DNA of 64,000 bases from Chionis minor (lineage: Eukaryota; Chordata; Aves; Charadriiformes; Chionididae). The stretch is from contig VZSF01004751.1 in the NCBI GenBank assembly GCA_013398295.1, forward strand, positions 248,001-312,000, given 5' to 3'. Shown one piece after another: positions 27,601 to 37,869 of this stretch. Below the pieces are notes generated by a model. It searched no databases. It saw only the letters and a list, made by a program, of their open reading frames with translations, and was not told where the DNA came from. Position 1 is the stretch's first letter, and the number at the start of each line of letters is the position of its first letter. A program made the position numbers and the translations under genes.

Positions 27601-28720
27601 TAACGTGTAAGACTGAACAGCGAGAAAATTATTCTCTTTCAGCTCAGCGTTTGCAAAAACTTTCTTATCTGCCACCAATAAAATCCTCCTTCTTAACCCA
27701 CTTCGCCCCCTAATCCATGCCCAAGGGAAGCTCGGGAAAAAAGCAAATCTGAGAGGCATCCCGTAAGTTCACCATCTCCCTTCCTAACTGGAGGAAAGGC
27801 TAAGTATAGTTAAGGTCCCCCTGCTGAACACCAACCAGCCCACCTGGGTTAACTAACTGTGTTGCTACAATTATTTGGGCAGCCCATGATGATTCACAGC
27901 CCAGGACCTCTGTTCCCAGCCAGCTGCTGGTAGAGCAGTGTGACCAGAAATAAATCCCACACCTAGGGTTCAGCCTCAACCAAAAATGCTCCGGAAAGTG
28001 ATGATCAGCAGAAAGGAGCAAGTAGTGGTACCAATTGGCGTAAAACTTTTATGTGCAGCTTTTTGTTCCCCACGTGGGTTTGAAACAGGTGATAAGGGAA
28101 AGGAGGAAGAGATGGGTTTAAATCACCGGCCTTAAGGCCCGAGTCTGATCTGCACAGTGACAGCACAAAACGGACAATCTGAATAAAACTTTCAGATGGA
28201 GTCATATAAAAAAAAAATCAATATGGTCAAAATACAGAAACAGAGAATTAATGGGGAGGGCTTTCATGAAGTGCTCAGCTGCAAACTCACGGAACTAGGC
28301 AAAATATGAGAGGGCTTTATATTCTCTTTTTGTCCTTTGTATTTTTCAGGTCACCGTGGCTTGAAAAAATCAAGTTGTATTTCTTCTGCTTTGCTTCCTG
28401 TAAAATCAATAACAACAATCAATTAAAACTTGTTTTGTGCCAGCAGGCTATTGTTTGTGGTAATAATGCGCAGAGCTGAAAGAAGATTGCTTTATTTCCT
28501 TGACCTCCTCAGCACCCAGATAAATATGGTGCCTGTTCCATCCACAACTTGAAACCGCAACCCTGTCTCTGGGTTGGTTTTTAAATTATACGAAAGAAGA
28601 TTAGACACTCTCCCACACTGCCAACAGTTTGAAGTATCTGCTTTCAGTATCACCGTAACTGGCTGGGAGATAACATCTAATTTATGCCTAATTCAGCAAA
28701 AACTCCCAGTATCAGGCTCA
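24691..28720. other. Unique AT-rich sequence, no gene seen
   Basis: About 4 kb with no supported gene. A TG/TA-rich alternating stretch with the palindrome ACACATATATGTGT lies at about 25140-25190. A run of TAATA-type motifs lies at 27335-27400. Short A or G runs occur at 25570, 25930 and 26350. The open frame at 25723-26040 (105 codons) shows no recognisable domain. Confidence 0.5.
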
Positions 28721-28734
28721 GCCCAGGTTTTATT

Positions 28735-28800
28735 TTGATTTGAATCCTCTGTGATCCCACTGACTTCGGTCAGTTTTCATCAAATGGAAGACGCGAACAG
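28735..28800. repeat. Possible old amniote repeat relic
   Basis: Contains GTGATCCCACTGACTTCGGT followed by 'CAGTTTTCATCAAATGG'. This resembles the 'cccattgacttcaatgg' module also seen at 13.5, 33.6 and 53.1 kb. It is short and diverged. Confidence 0.3.
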
Positions 28801-28917
28801 CCAAAGAAAAGACCTGCCAATGAGAAAGCTTTCACGATTCTTATCAACAGCAAGCTGTGTTCATCTCACAGCATCCAGGACCTCTGCTACATAGTCCCGG
28901 TACCATACACTGGCTAT

Positions 28918-29010
28918 TCAGACATATACACACACAAACACGAACAGATGTATATGGACATCTACATACACAGATGTACAGAGACAGAGAGACAGAGGCA
29001 GAGAGATCTA
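28918..29010. repeat. CA/GA-rich degenerate simple repeat
   Basis: An imperfect CA-rich tract (ACACACACAAACACG) followed by alternating 'acatct/agatgt' steps, then a GACAGAGAGACAGAGGCAGA tract ending near 29010. It is a decayed compound microsatellite. Open frames across it on both strands are low-complexity. Confidence 0.7.
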
Positions 29011-29084
29011 GCAGTGAAATTCTCTCACACCTCAAGTCAGTACAAAACTTAGTCCTGAATTTTTTCATCCACTTGTTTTACCAG

Positions 29085-29270
29085 ACGCCCTGGCCATCCC
29101 AAAGTGCCAGGTGCTGTACAAACACTTTCCTCAACAGCTGGTATTTTAAATGCATGCAGAATTCAGGCAACAAACGGCAGGAAGAGCAGAGAAAAGCGGA
29201 TGAGGTTAACAGCTTGTCCGGGGGTGGGGTTGCATTAGATCTGAAAACAAAGTGAGAAGGGTTTGTCAAC
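29085..29270 (-). repeat. Possible CORE-SINE (MIR-like) relic
   Basis: AAGTGCCAGGTGCTGTACAA is a typical block of vertebrate tRNA-derived SINEs with a core. Farther on, 'GGCAGGAAGAGCAGAGAAAAGCGG ATGAGGTTAACAGCTTGTCC' parallels 'gaggcacagagaggttaagtgacttgcc' in order. The fit is weaker than for the copies at 12.0, 43.9 and 50.3 kb. Confidence 0.4.
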
Positions 29271-29439
29271 TGGAGATGGGCAAGTTATGCAACTATTTGA
29301 ACATGAGCATGCCTGCCTGCTCAGAAAGGAGATTAGGGACTTGAATACGCTTTTATACCTGCTAAATAATTAGTATTGAATAACCAAGTCCACTCTGCAC
29401 TTCTCCTCTAAATAGCAAAATGTGAACCGTTTGTTAATT

Positions 29440-29530
29440 TAGACACAAGGGCTGGGATTTTTAAAGGGCCTTGACAGTGTTAGACGTGCAGCACCCAACA
29501 GCTTTCCCTGAGGTCTGGCTACACGCTACG
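29440..29530. repeat. Old amniote interspersed-repeat relic
   Basis: AAGGGCTGGGATTTTTAAAG, then 'GGCC...AGTGTTAGACGTGCAGCACCCAACAGC', follows the pattern 'gggctgggattttcaaaggggcc..agttaggtgcccaac'. I know this pattern as a frequent, family-unassigned relic in birds, turtles and crocodiles. The name is uncertain; the block order is clear. Confidence 0.45.
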
Positions 29531-29760
29531 AATGTGAATCCTCATGGGCTCACATGCCTTTCACACGCTCGCCAAAGAGCCGTGACACGCACTGTGCCCA
29601 GGGAGACTCTTCTCCCTGGTCCCCCGTGCTGGTCCGTGCAGCCTGGTGTAAAGCACGTGGCCCAGCCCTTGCCAGCCCCACCATTGTAGGGGGGTGACGG
29701 ACCCTGGACACAGGCCCGCCACTTTAATGCCATTCTTTGTATAATGCCTTGCTGTTTGAC

Positions 29761-29787
29761 ACTTCCCTTCCCTTCCCTTCCCTTCCC

Positions 29788-29818
<31 letters not shown>

Positions 29819-29900
29819 AATTNNNNNNNNNNNCTTTGTATAATGCCTTGCTTTTCTACCCTTCCCTTCCCTGTCTTTTTTCCTTTATTTTTTTTTTCCA
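29761..29900. repeat. (CTTCC)n / poly-pyrimidine tract with assembly gap
   Basis: Five tandem CTTCC-type units from 29761 lead into a long T-rich run. Then comes an 11-N gap at 29823-29833, and then a second similar pyrimidine tract at about 29857-29898. The 19-mer CTTTGTATAATGCCTTGCT occurs at 29735-29753 and again directly after the gap at 29834-29852. The two tracts therefore look like two versions of one locus. Confidence 0.85.
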
Positions 29901-32900
29901 AAAAATTCACATAATTTTTCATCTGATAATATTAGGGTAAAGAACAACCCCCGTGTTCTACCAAGGTCTGATTTCTGAAGGGTTACACCTAGGACTGGAA
30001 AATCGGAAGCAGAGTTGAAAAGACACACACTGTCAAAGCCCCTTGTCCCTATCTTTTTGACACCTTTAGCTCCATTAACAGCCATTACTCCAAGTTTTGC
30101 TGGCACAGCATCCCTAAGCTATTTAGTACTGGGGGCACTCCTAGTACACATCGCCCTGTCCGAACGCAGCCGTGATCCAAAACAATCTCATCGCCCTTTA
30201 CCCGCATCACTCCCTCCCTCCTCCCACCCCTTACACAGGGTTACGATTCAGCGCAAGTGAACTTTCAGGCACTGTTTCTGTGTCTTTTTTTTTTTCCCCT
30301 TAAAATATATCAGCAAATATTGCTTTGTTTGACGTCCTGTGCACAGCAACACTTTTCTGATCACGGATTCAACTCTCTTTGCTTCCCGACTTCAGGCTGC
30401 CCACGCTGGGAGGGCACCGGAGGCTCACACAAGGAGAAAGACCAGTCCTCTCCAGCACGTGACTGTATCTCTCTACTTATTGATTGCACATGGCACGATG
30501 CCTTTAGTTTAATAAACTTTGCCAAAGTCCCAAGGAAAAAAATGAATAATCAACACCTTCATAACACCACTGTATTCAACTGGCCTCCAGCAGCGGCTGG
30601 GAACTCACTATGATCCATAGATGTAAGGAACTGCGGAGCAGAGAACGGACTTTTTATCACCATTTCCAGACACACTCTTAAACAGCCTGATTTTATTATA
30701 CTTCCAGTGTTCATATGGCGAATCAAAGTGCTTTCAAAGAAACAAGAGTTACCCAATTAACCAGAATGAGACAGCAGGAAAAAACACAGTAGATAGGAAA
30801 ACAGCCTTGCTCCCCGTTCCAGATCTATTAAAAAAGCCTGGGTGAACACTTCTACTTTCCCCTGCTGCTTTTAAACTCCAAACTGAGGAAACCAGGGCTG
30901 GTATATATTCTTGGAGCCAACACCATCCTCCTTTGATAATTCCTTGACACTATATTCAAGCACCACCCCTGCCTCCCTGCATGGCTATTTAATACAGTTG
31001 CTGAAACTTTCAGGGTCTCCCCGGGTGAGCCTCCCACGAGCAGAGCAGAGGCAGGGATAACCTGGAAGGAAAGCTTTTGGAGTTCAGAAGTGGTACAGAT
31101 CAGCAGAAAGCGGTGGGCAACAACTAGGGTGGGTCCTGGATGGTGCTCCCTAGAGCTGCAATCTACCCAGCTAAGGTGGGGAGTACACAGGCCAGGCTGA
31201 ATCCTACCTTTAGGGACTGCTTGCTACAAAGAGAAAAAAAATATGCATTTTTCCCAGTCTTTTCAGGCATCACAGACCTTGAAGAAATGAAAAAAAAATA
31301 CTCTACACTCAACATACTAATTCTTAAAATCCTCTTGACTAGTTCATCTACCCTTCCTATCTCCCTAATACCTCCTTTTCTTTCAATTTTGCTTTCAGTT
31401 TGAGAAGTTCTGGTGGAAATACTTTCTGCATGGATGAATAACAAATATCCTTGTCCCCACTTCACTCATATGTTCTCCTGGCAGATGTCCCAGGCCTGGG
31501 AATATTAAGCTGTCAAGCAAGTAACAGTACTTGACTTAGGACTCACGGGCCTTGCAAGAACTTGTGCCGGTTGTATTTGAAACATTAACAGAAAAATCAG
31601 TGGGACAAAACTTCCCGTAACTCTAATCCCATATCACTCTCAAAAATCCACCAGAGCCAGGGAGAGGTCAGTGAGATTGGATGACAAGGGATTTTTTTCC
31701 CATGTTGGTCCTTTCTTCCTTTCCATGTCTTTACTGGAATATACTAGCACTTTGCAAAAATCCTTGTTTTCTCACATTTTCTAATCTCTTAAATAGCCTG
31801 GCCACCTTTTAAGCTTTGGTTGTGTGTTAGGTTCATTGTATAACCCTGTTTCACTGAATTACTAACAATCATACTTCTAAATCATGCCTATCATACTTTT
31901 ATGGGGAAAACTTTTCTGCTCAGGTCCTTTATTTGCACTGTGTTTCTCTTACCTGCTTTTCAGTCTTTTTAAATTCTGCTGTAAACATTTTGAAACAGAC
32001 TTTCACTAGCTACAAGCGAAAGAGGAGCAGAGTTTCCAAAATGTAAAGTTCATAAATGCCTTCATGAAAGCGGGCAATCACCCTGAGGACAGCTACTTGA
32101 ATCAACCTTTTGCTCTCAATGCGAGAAAGGATACAGCACAATTATATTAGCGGAGAAGCCAAAGGAAGGGAGATATTTCAGATGCCCCAGTGAAGAAAAA
32201 GCTCTGGTTTTGCTTGTATGAGCTGAGAGTTTGGACTCTCCATTGTAGAAGATTAAAATTTAAACTAAATTAGACCTTACAAATTCTGCTCTTGATGGAA
32301 CTACTTCTTGATATGTGACTGGCACGGCCTTTTCTGGAATATTGTCCATTTATATTCCCCAAACATACCCAGACAATGAGAACTGGGTCCGCCCCAGGGG
32401 TTTTATACATATATTGCCCTGTTGCTGTAGGGCAGGATTTATAAACTTACTGAGAGAAGCTTTACGAAAGGATGTATTAGCTCTAGCTTTCTCCATGGAT
32501 TTAGCATATGTGACTGTTCATATTTGGCGTATTTGTATAGTATATTTGCTTATGAATTGCCTGCATTAAGTGGCACATTTCAGTGGTGCTCCAGAACCCT
32601 GGACATTGATCCCGGGTCAGAACTATCAATCCTCTGCTGCAGGAGAAAGATTAGACCCTCTGAAGTAAAAGCGTTAAAGGAAGAATCCCAGGAGCAGCAG
32701 CTGGGCTCCACGCTCACTTTCTGCCTTAGGATTACTATGTCACACTTCCAACATAGGTATGGTGTCCCAAAAAGTCCCAATTTTAGGTTTTTTGAGAGGA
32801 AATGGAATCACACCTCTAAGTTTAATATTGCTTCTTTATTTCCTTCTATATTTCCTTATTATAACATTTATATTTGTGAGAGTTATTTTTCTTTTCTTAA

Positions 32901-33540
32901 CTTCCTTTTTTTTTTGACTTATTACCTTTGGAATTTCTTTTATTTTTTACCTTGTCATTCCTGTTTCATCATTCCTTTCTTACATCTCACTGGTTTTCCT
33001 CCTTGGAAAAGGTTTGTAATTTCCAAGCACACACAAATACACACATGTTTAGTGCAGCGCAAAGCAATGGCAGACTTTTCCTTGATTACTTGCCTGAATG
33101 GTGTCAGCAAAGAAAAAACAGATGTCAGAGGCACAGCTCTTAAAGGCCAAACAGGCCAAATTAAAGGAAAATGAAAAGATGTTGAGGCAAATTCACTCAT
33201 TCTTCAAACAAACTCATATTCCGTATCTAGGTTTTTTAAAAAAATGCCATTCCTCCAACAGAAATATTCAGGAGTGTTTATGGTCTGCCAGATGATTGGA
33301 GTGTAATAAATGTAATTTTGCAAGCTTGTAAAATATCTTGACATTGCCTTAAAGAAACCACAATAAACTATCTGGTTGGATTGCTTTATTCCCATTTCTA
33401 TACCTTATTAAACCGGTATGCAGAAGATGTAGCAGCGAAACAAAGGAAGTTCACCGATTGCAACACTAGAAATAACTGAAAATAGCTTAAAACTAAGTTC
33501 TGTTGTAGGCGACAGTCCATTAAAACCCAGTGTATACCTC
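29901..33540. other. Unique sequence, no gene seen
   Basis: Contains the longest open frame of the window (32524-33174 plus, 216 codons). Its middle is a run of hydrophobic, F/Y-rich residues encoded by T-rich DNA. It has no recognisable domain, and other open frames overlap it in both orientations. I do not call it a gene. No other repeat is recognised. Confidence 0.5.
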
Positions 33541-33554
33541 TTTAAGCTTTGCTA

Positions 33555-33660
33555 CAAGCCAGATCCTTATCTCAGATGCAGGCAGAGTGCCCATTTACTT
33601 CAATAGGAGCCGCACAGGCATATTCTGAAGCAAAATTTGGTCTGGTGTGTTCATTAAGGG
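33555..33660. repeat. Old amniote interspersed-repeat relic
   Basis: The order 'CCAGATCCTTATCTCAG', CCCATTTACTTCAATAGGAG, 'CCGCACAGGCATA', 'GAAGCAAAATTTGGTCTGG' follows the frequent avian/turtle/crocodile module 'ccagatcctcagctg...cattgacttcaatgggag...gcagaatttggccc'. The family name is not certain to me. Confidence 0.45.
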
Positions 33661-35600
33661 CTTCTGAACTTAAGATGTTACTTTGACGTTCCAGAAAAGA
33701 CCTGTAGTACAGATAAGCTTCTGTTGATTCTTGGTGAAGCTACCTCTATTGCCGTTTTGGGGCAAGTCCCAACACTGAGCCTGCTGGTGTTCCCCTCAAG
33801 CATGACATGCACCTACAGAATAATGAAGACATTGAACTTTTTGATTGACGCAGCCTTATAGAAATGATGCACAGAAAAGAACAATTATTGCAACATCGTG
33901 GCAAACCCCGTCTTGGATTGAAATTCCCTTTTCATCTGCAGGCTGAGGAGCATGCCAGGATTAGAAATGATTTATAAATGGCTATTGCAGGTACGCAAAC
34001 ACGCACGGTGTTCTAGGAAGTTAAGTGCTACAACTTCAGGCTCAAGAGCCCCAGCAGTGCGCGCTCCTGGCAGCTGCCCAGATGTTCAGAGTCAGTGGCT
34101 GGAACTGTGGCAAGAGCTGCCTGTGCCCCTCGCCCACCTCCACCCACCCAAGGACAGGCTCTGTCATCGGGCAGATCTCAGACCTGACTGTCGGGTCCTC
34201 TCCAGCTTCGGGCCAACCCACAGCCTTGTTGCGGCTCATGGAAGAATTTGGCCTCAGGATCCCCATCAGCCACCTCTCCACTTCATCCCCCAAGCTGGCC
34301 TTGGATGACCCTCCCGTGACGAGAAGGGTTTCATCCTAAGAGAACATTTCCATAGAAACTGAAATATTGTCAAGATTCATGAACAAACAAAAGGATCGAG
34401 TAATTTTCCATGTTTGTCAACTTTGGCACAATTTGCACTATTCCAATCAGTGCTGCTCTTGTTCTCTAAAAAGAAGTGGGTTGTTTTTTTTCTAAGCGGA
34501 GGTACTAAATTTGTTCTCATGCCCTAATTTATAAAGGCTTCGCATTGTCTGCCTTCTGGCTTTATCTGGGTTACTGCATCACCTCCTTCTTTCTCCTCCC
34601 ACCCCATTACCCTGGCTAAGGAGGGTTACACTTGGTATTTCTGCACACATTATGAATCTCAAGACACTGTCACCAGCAGTCCGAGCTGCCCACAGGGCTC
34701 CTCTGCCAGGGACAGATGGCAGTGGCTACAGACACGTGAGTGCCACTGTTCACCTGCTGGCACATCAGCTTCAGCGGAACTGAACGGCATGCAACACATG
34801 CCCTGTAGAAGCAGCTGCTGAGAAGCTGGTGGTACATGGTCACCTTTCCCAGCCTTTGTCCGAGAAGGGTGACCTCCACAAGAGGGCAAAGGTGGGCAGA
34901 AGGAACTGGTGACTGTTTTTGGAGCGTTTCTAGGAGCTTTGTGATGTAAATCACCTGTTTTTAGTGCCCTCCCTTAGTCCCTCAAGCAGGAGCAGAGCCA
35001 GCGGACACAGGGTGCTACTTGCCCTCCCGTCCAGGCCAGCAGAGTCAGTGCCCCCGGCTGTGGGGTTTCTAGCACATTGCCTCCAACCCACATCGGCTCG
35101 GAAACCACACATTCAACAGGGAGAGCAAACACGATATTCCTTGTACTCGGAAGCAGAAGGAGCAGGTCACATCTCCCAACCCATCCTCCTCTGCTCACCA
35201 TCTCTGAAGACCCTGCTCAGGCCATGGGAGAGCCCACTCCAGTCCTGGTGGGTGAACCAGCACAGCCCTCCAGGTCAAAACAACAAACGCGTATTCGAGC
35301 TACAGTGAGCCTGATCTCGGCATGATTATGCATCTATCTAGGAATTTGTTTCATCCCCGTGCCAGAGATTCAACCTCTGCAGAGAGCAAAACTGCAGCAG
35401 CAGAGTTTTTCCGATGCTAGGTGCTGAATGACACAATAAAATAAGAATGGTCTCCTTCATTTGCCATAGCACCTTCTCTTGGAGGGCCTGACGTGAGAAG
35501 AATACGTCTTATTATACCTCTGCGGTTTGTAATTCCGGAGATCAGCCTTCACACACATGGGGAAAAGGAACTAAACAGAGCTCAAAGGATTTCACCAAGA
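33661..35600. other. Unique sequence with GC-richer patches, no gene seen
   Basis: 34030-34340 and 34660-35330 are locally GC-richer and contain overlapping open frames of 75-118 codons in several frames. None shows a domain or a consistent exon with splice signals that I could defend. The region leads into the CpG-rich segment. Confidence 0.5.
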
Positions 35601-35609
35601 CTAAACAAA

Positions 35610-36675
35610 AAGTTTACAATGGAGGCGGGAGGGAGACGCGGCGCTGCAGACTCCTCTTCTGTCTTTTAGTCCCAATATTGCTCTTATTGTACAGTCCTGC
35701 TCTCCACGGATCCCACTGCTCCTTCGCTGGAGAAAGGAAATAGCTCTTTACATTTTTACACCATATCCCAGGGCGAGGCAACGAAAACGGACACCAGACT
35801 AACGTTTTAGCTGCGGTTTGACAACGCGTTCATTAAAACAAAAAATCTGCCCCGCAGATTTTGGATTATAAACAAAACAATTAGCAACGACCAAAATTTG
35901 CAGCCTATTAAAACTATTTCAGGAGCCGGGCCCTCAGCGGTATCTCAGAAGGTCACCTCAGAAGGGCACACCAGCTGCTATCAGCCCAGCCTGTGGCTCT
36001 TCGGCTCTGGTCAGTGTCAAAGCCATCCCCCAGAGCGCACCCCAACGCAGCCCTTGAGTCTCTCCACGTATTTCCAGTTCCCAATTAATTAATTCGGCAG
36101 CTGGCTGACACCACACCCTCCTTCCCCGGCCACACTCATTACGCTGGGTCCAGGGGGAGAGCAGGGCGGGGAGAGATGCTGTTGCACTCTCTTATTTCTG
36201 GCGTCCGCCCGGAGTGCTGCGCCGGCTGACTCGCGTGGGGGATTGCTCCCATCCTGGGGCCAAGGCTATTCCAGCCCTGGGAAAGGTCAGAAAGAAGCCC
36301 TGACACACGCAGACCTGGCAATCACCTCCCTTCCAGCCTCCAAAACCAAAGCACGGGGGAATTGGCGGATTTTCCGCCATCGTGTTGCCTCTCCACAGGC
36401 TTTCCCGGCTGCTGCGGCTCCCCAGGCGCCCGCCCAGGAGCAGCGCCTGGCAAGCGGCTTGGGAAAGCTGGGCTCACCCAGGTGCACCCAAGCTGGAAGG
36501 TTCTCTGCAGGCAGCGATAGCGATCACAGCCAGGCCTGGGCTTTTGCCCCGAATTGCTTTCAAGTGTTTTAAAACCAGGATTTGAAATAGCGACGCCTGG
36601 ACTCGGGCTCCGGCCGGTCCTTACCCACCACCTGCGGCTTCCAGAAATGCCCGCTCTGACGCTGGGAGTCACAGG
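35610..36675. promoter_or_regulatory. CpG-island-like region, candidate promoter/enhancer
   Basis: This is the only extended CpG-rich block in the window. By hand I count about 32 CpGs in 36121-36665, with GC near 58 percent. That gives an observed/expected ratio of roughly 0.7, while the surrounding DNA is CpG-poor. CpGs are also frequent, though sparser, from about 35625 to 35940. A GC box GGGCGGGGAG sits at 36164-36173, and a CCAAT sequence lies at about 36081. CpG islands in vertebrates usually mark promoters, often of non-coding transcripts. I see no clear downstream coding exon. The open frames inside it (36243-36572 plus, 36322-36720 minus) overlap and look compositional. Orientation is undetermined. 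Confidence 0.5.
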
Positions 36676-37745
36676 CATGTTGCTTATTGCACATGTTGTT
36701 CTTTCAACATCCAACAACAATGCGGCTTATTGTCTTACTCCTCTTATTTTTTCACTTTCCTCTTTTTTTTTCTTGCTCGGTAAGAGCTTCGGATACTCTG
36801 GCATGGATTCAGTTACCACCTCAAGGACGAACTTAGAGGTTTTGGTAGCTACAAAACTGTTATATACTCCTAAATGCACATAATATACCCAAAAATATAA
36901 TTTGTTATATTTTTTGCTCCACACCTATAAGCTATCAAGGATTCGTTTGAAAACTTTAACATGCCACTGACTTTTATGTTGAGGTATTTTCAAAGGATGC
37001 AAGTAATTCTCTGAGGCTGGAAATAATGCTGGAATGGCAGTGTGCTCCTTCCACAAAGGAGAGGCAAGTAAGACAGCTCATAATAAATTGTGCAGTGTTA
37101 TAGTCAGATAATAGAGATACTACAGTACATGCTTTTGTTTTAAGAAGTTTTGAATTTCTAGATAGCTATGTAATGCCCAAAAGTTCCTCTTGTTTTAATC
37201 ACAATACAGAACAGTCTGTCTATTTACCTTAATTATTCATGTTGAGGTTTTCAAGGTTCTTTGTCTTTATGTTCCCATCCTATGAACTCATCAAGCATCA
37301 AAGTTCGGAGGTTTTTTTTTAGCTTGTGTTCTGAATATATTACAGTTGGCATCCCACCATAAAACACTTTGGCAACCAAACAAATAGCTTTACATGAAAC
37401 CCAACATAATCATAGGTTATTGAAATACGCTTCCTGTACATGCCTGGAATTCCCCTAATTAGCAGAGTATTTTCTAATCTGTCCAAAATGGATCATGCCA
37501 AAATCACGATGCATTGCTCCTCTTGTCCACCCAGGGCAGTGAACCATTTAGCTCCTGGAGAGCCACGTGTAACATGAAGGGAAATGAAGCACTCAAAATC
37601 TCTGAGCGCATGATTTTTGTCCCATTGACAAAAATAATAATAGAGATTACTTGGCCAAAAGTCTTTCACAGGGTAACCCAGAGCAATTACATTTGATAAA
37701 ACACTCTGTATAAGCCACTCTTGGGTTTTTATGCAGCTGCTTTGC
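36676..37745. other. Unique AT-rich sequence, no gene seen
   Basis: The composition drops sharply from the CpG-rich block to AT-rich. No exon or repeat is recognised. If the CpG island is a promoter reading rightward, a first exon end could lie near its right edge, but I see no compelling splice donor. Confidence 0.45.
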
Positions 37746-37753
37746 CAGCCAAC

Positions 37754-37772
37754 ACTACAACTCCCAGCATGC
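37754..37772 (+). promoter_or_regulatory. ZNF143/Staf-type binding motif
   Basis: ACTACAACTCCCAGCATGC closely matches the long ZNF143/Staf motif with its 5' ACTACA extension (ACTACAATTCCCAGCATGC), as known from vertebrate promoters. A partner in inverted orientation lies about 75 bp downstream, separated by a 17-T run. Whether the site is bound cannot be told from sequence. Confidence 0.6.
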
Positions 37773-37844
37773 CACTTTGCAGTTCACACCAGCAGATGTT
37801 TTCTTTGTTGGATTTTTTTTTTTTTTTTTAGATTAACAGTATTT

Positions 37845-37857
37845 TGGGAAATGTAGT
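37845..37857 (-). promoter_or_regulatory. Inverted partial ZNF143/Staf-like motif
   Basis: TGGGAAATGTAGT reads ACTACATTTCCCA on the minus strand. This is the 5' half of the same motif as at 37754-37772, but without the CATGC part. The two sites face each other, so they could be a regulatory pair or the imperfect terminal inverted repeats of a small DNA transposon. Confidence 0.4.
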
Positions 37858-37869
37858 TCTTACCAGTTA

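Noticed and set aside
32524..33174. Longest open frame, 216 codons on the plus strand
   Set aside because: The middle is a hydrophobic F/Y-rich run from T-rich DNA. No domain is recognisable, and other frames overlap on both strands. A vertebrate gene would not normally be a single exon like this without other support.
34025..35325. Frames of 75-118 codons in a GC-richer patch
   Set aside because: Multiple overlapping frames, P/S/L-rich composition, no domain or defensible splice sites.
36243..36720. Overlapping 109- and 132-codon frames in the CpG-rich block
   Set aside because: Stop codons are rare in GC-rich DNA. Both strands and several frames are open at once, with no recognisable domain.
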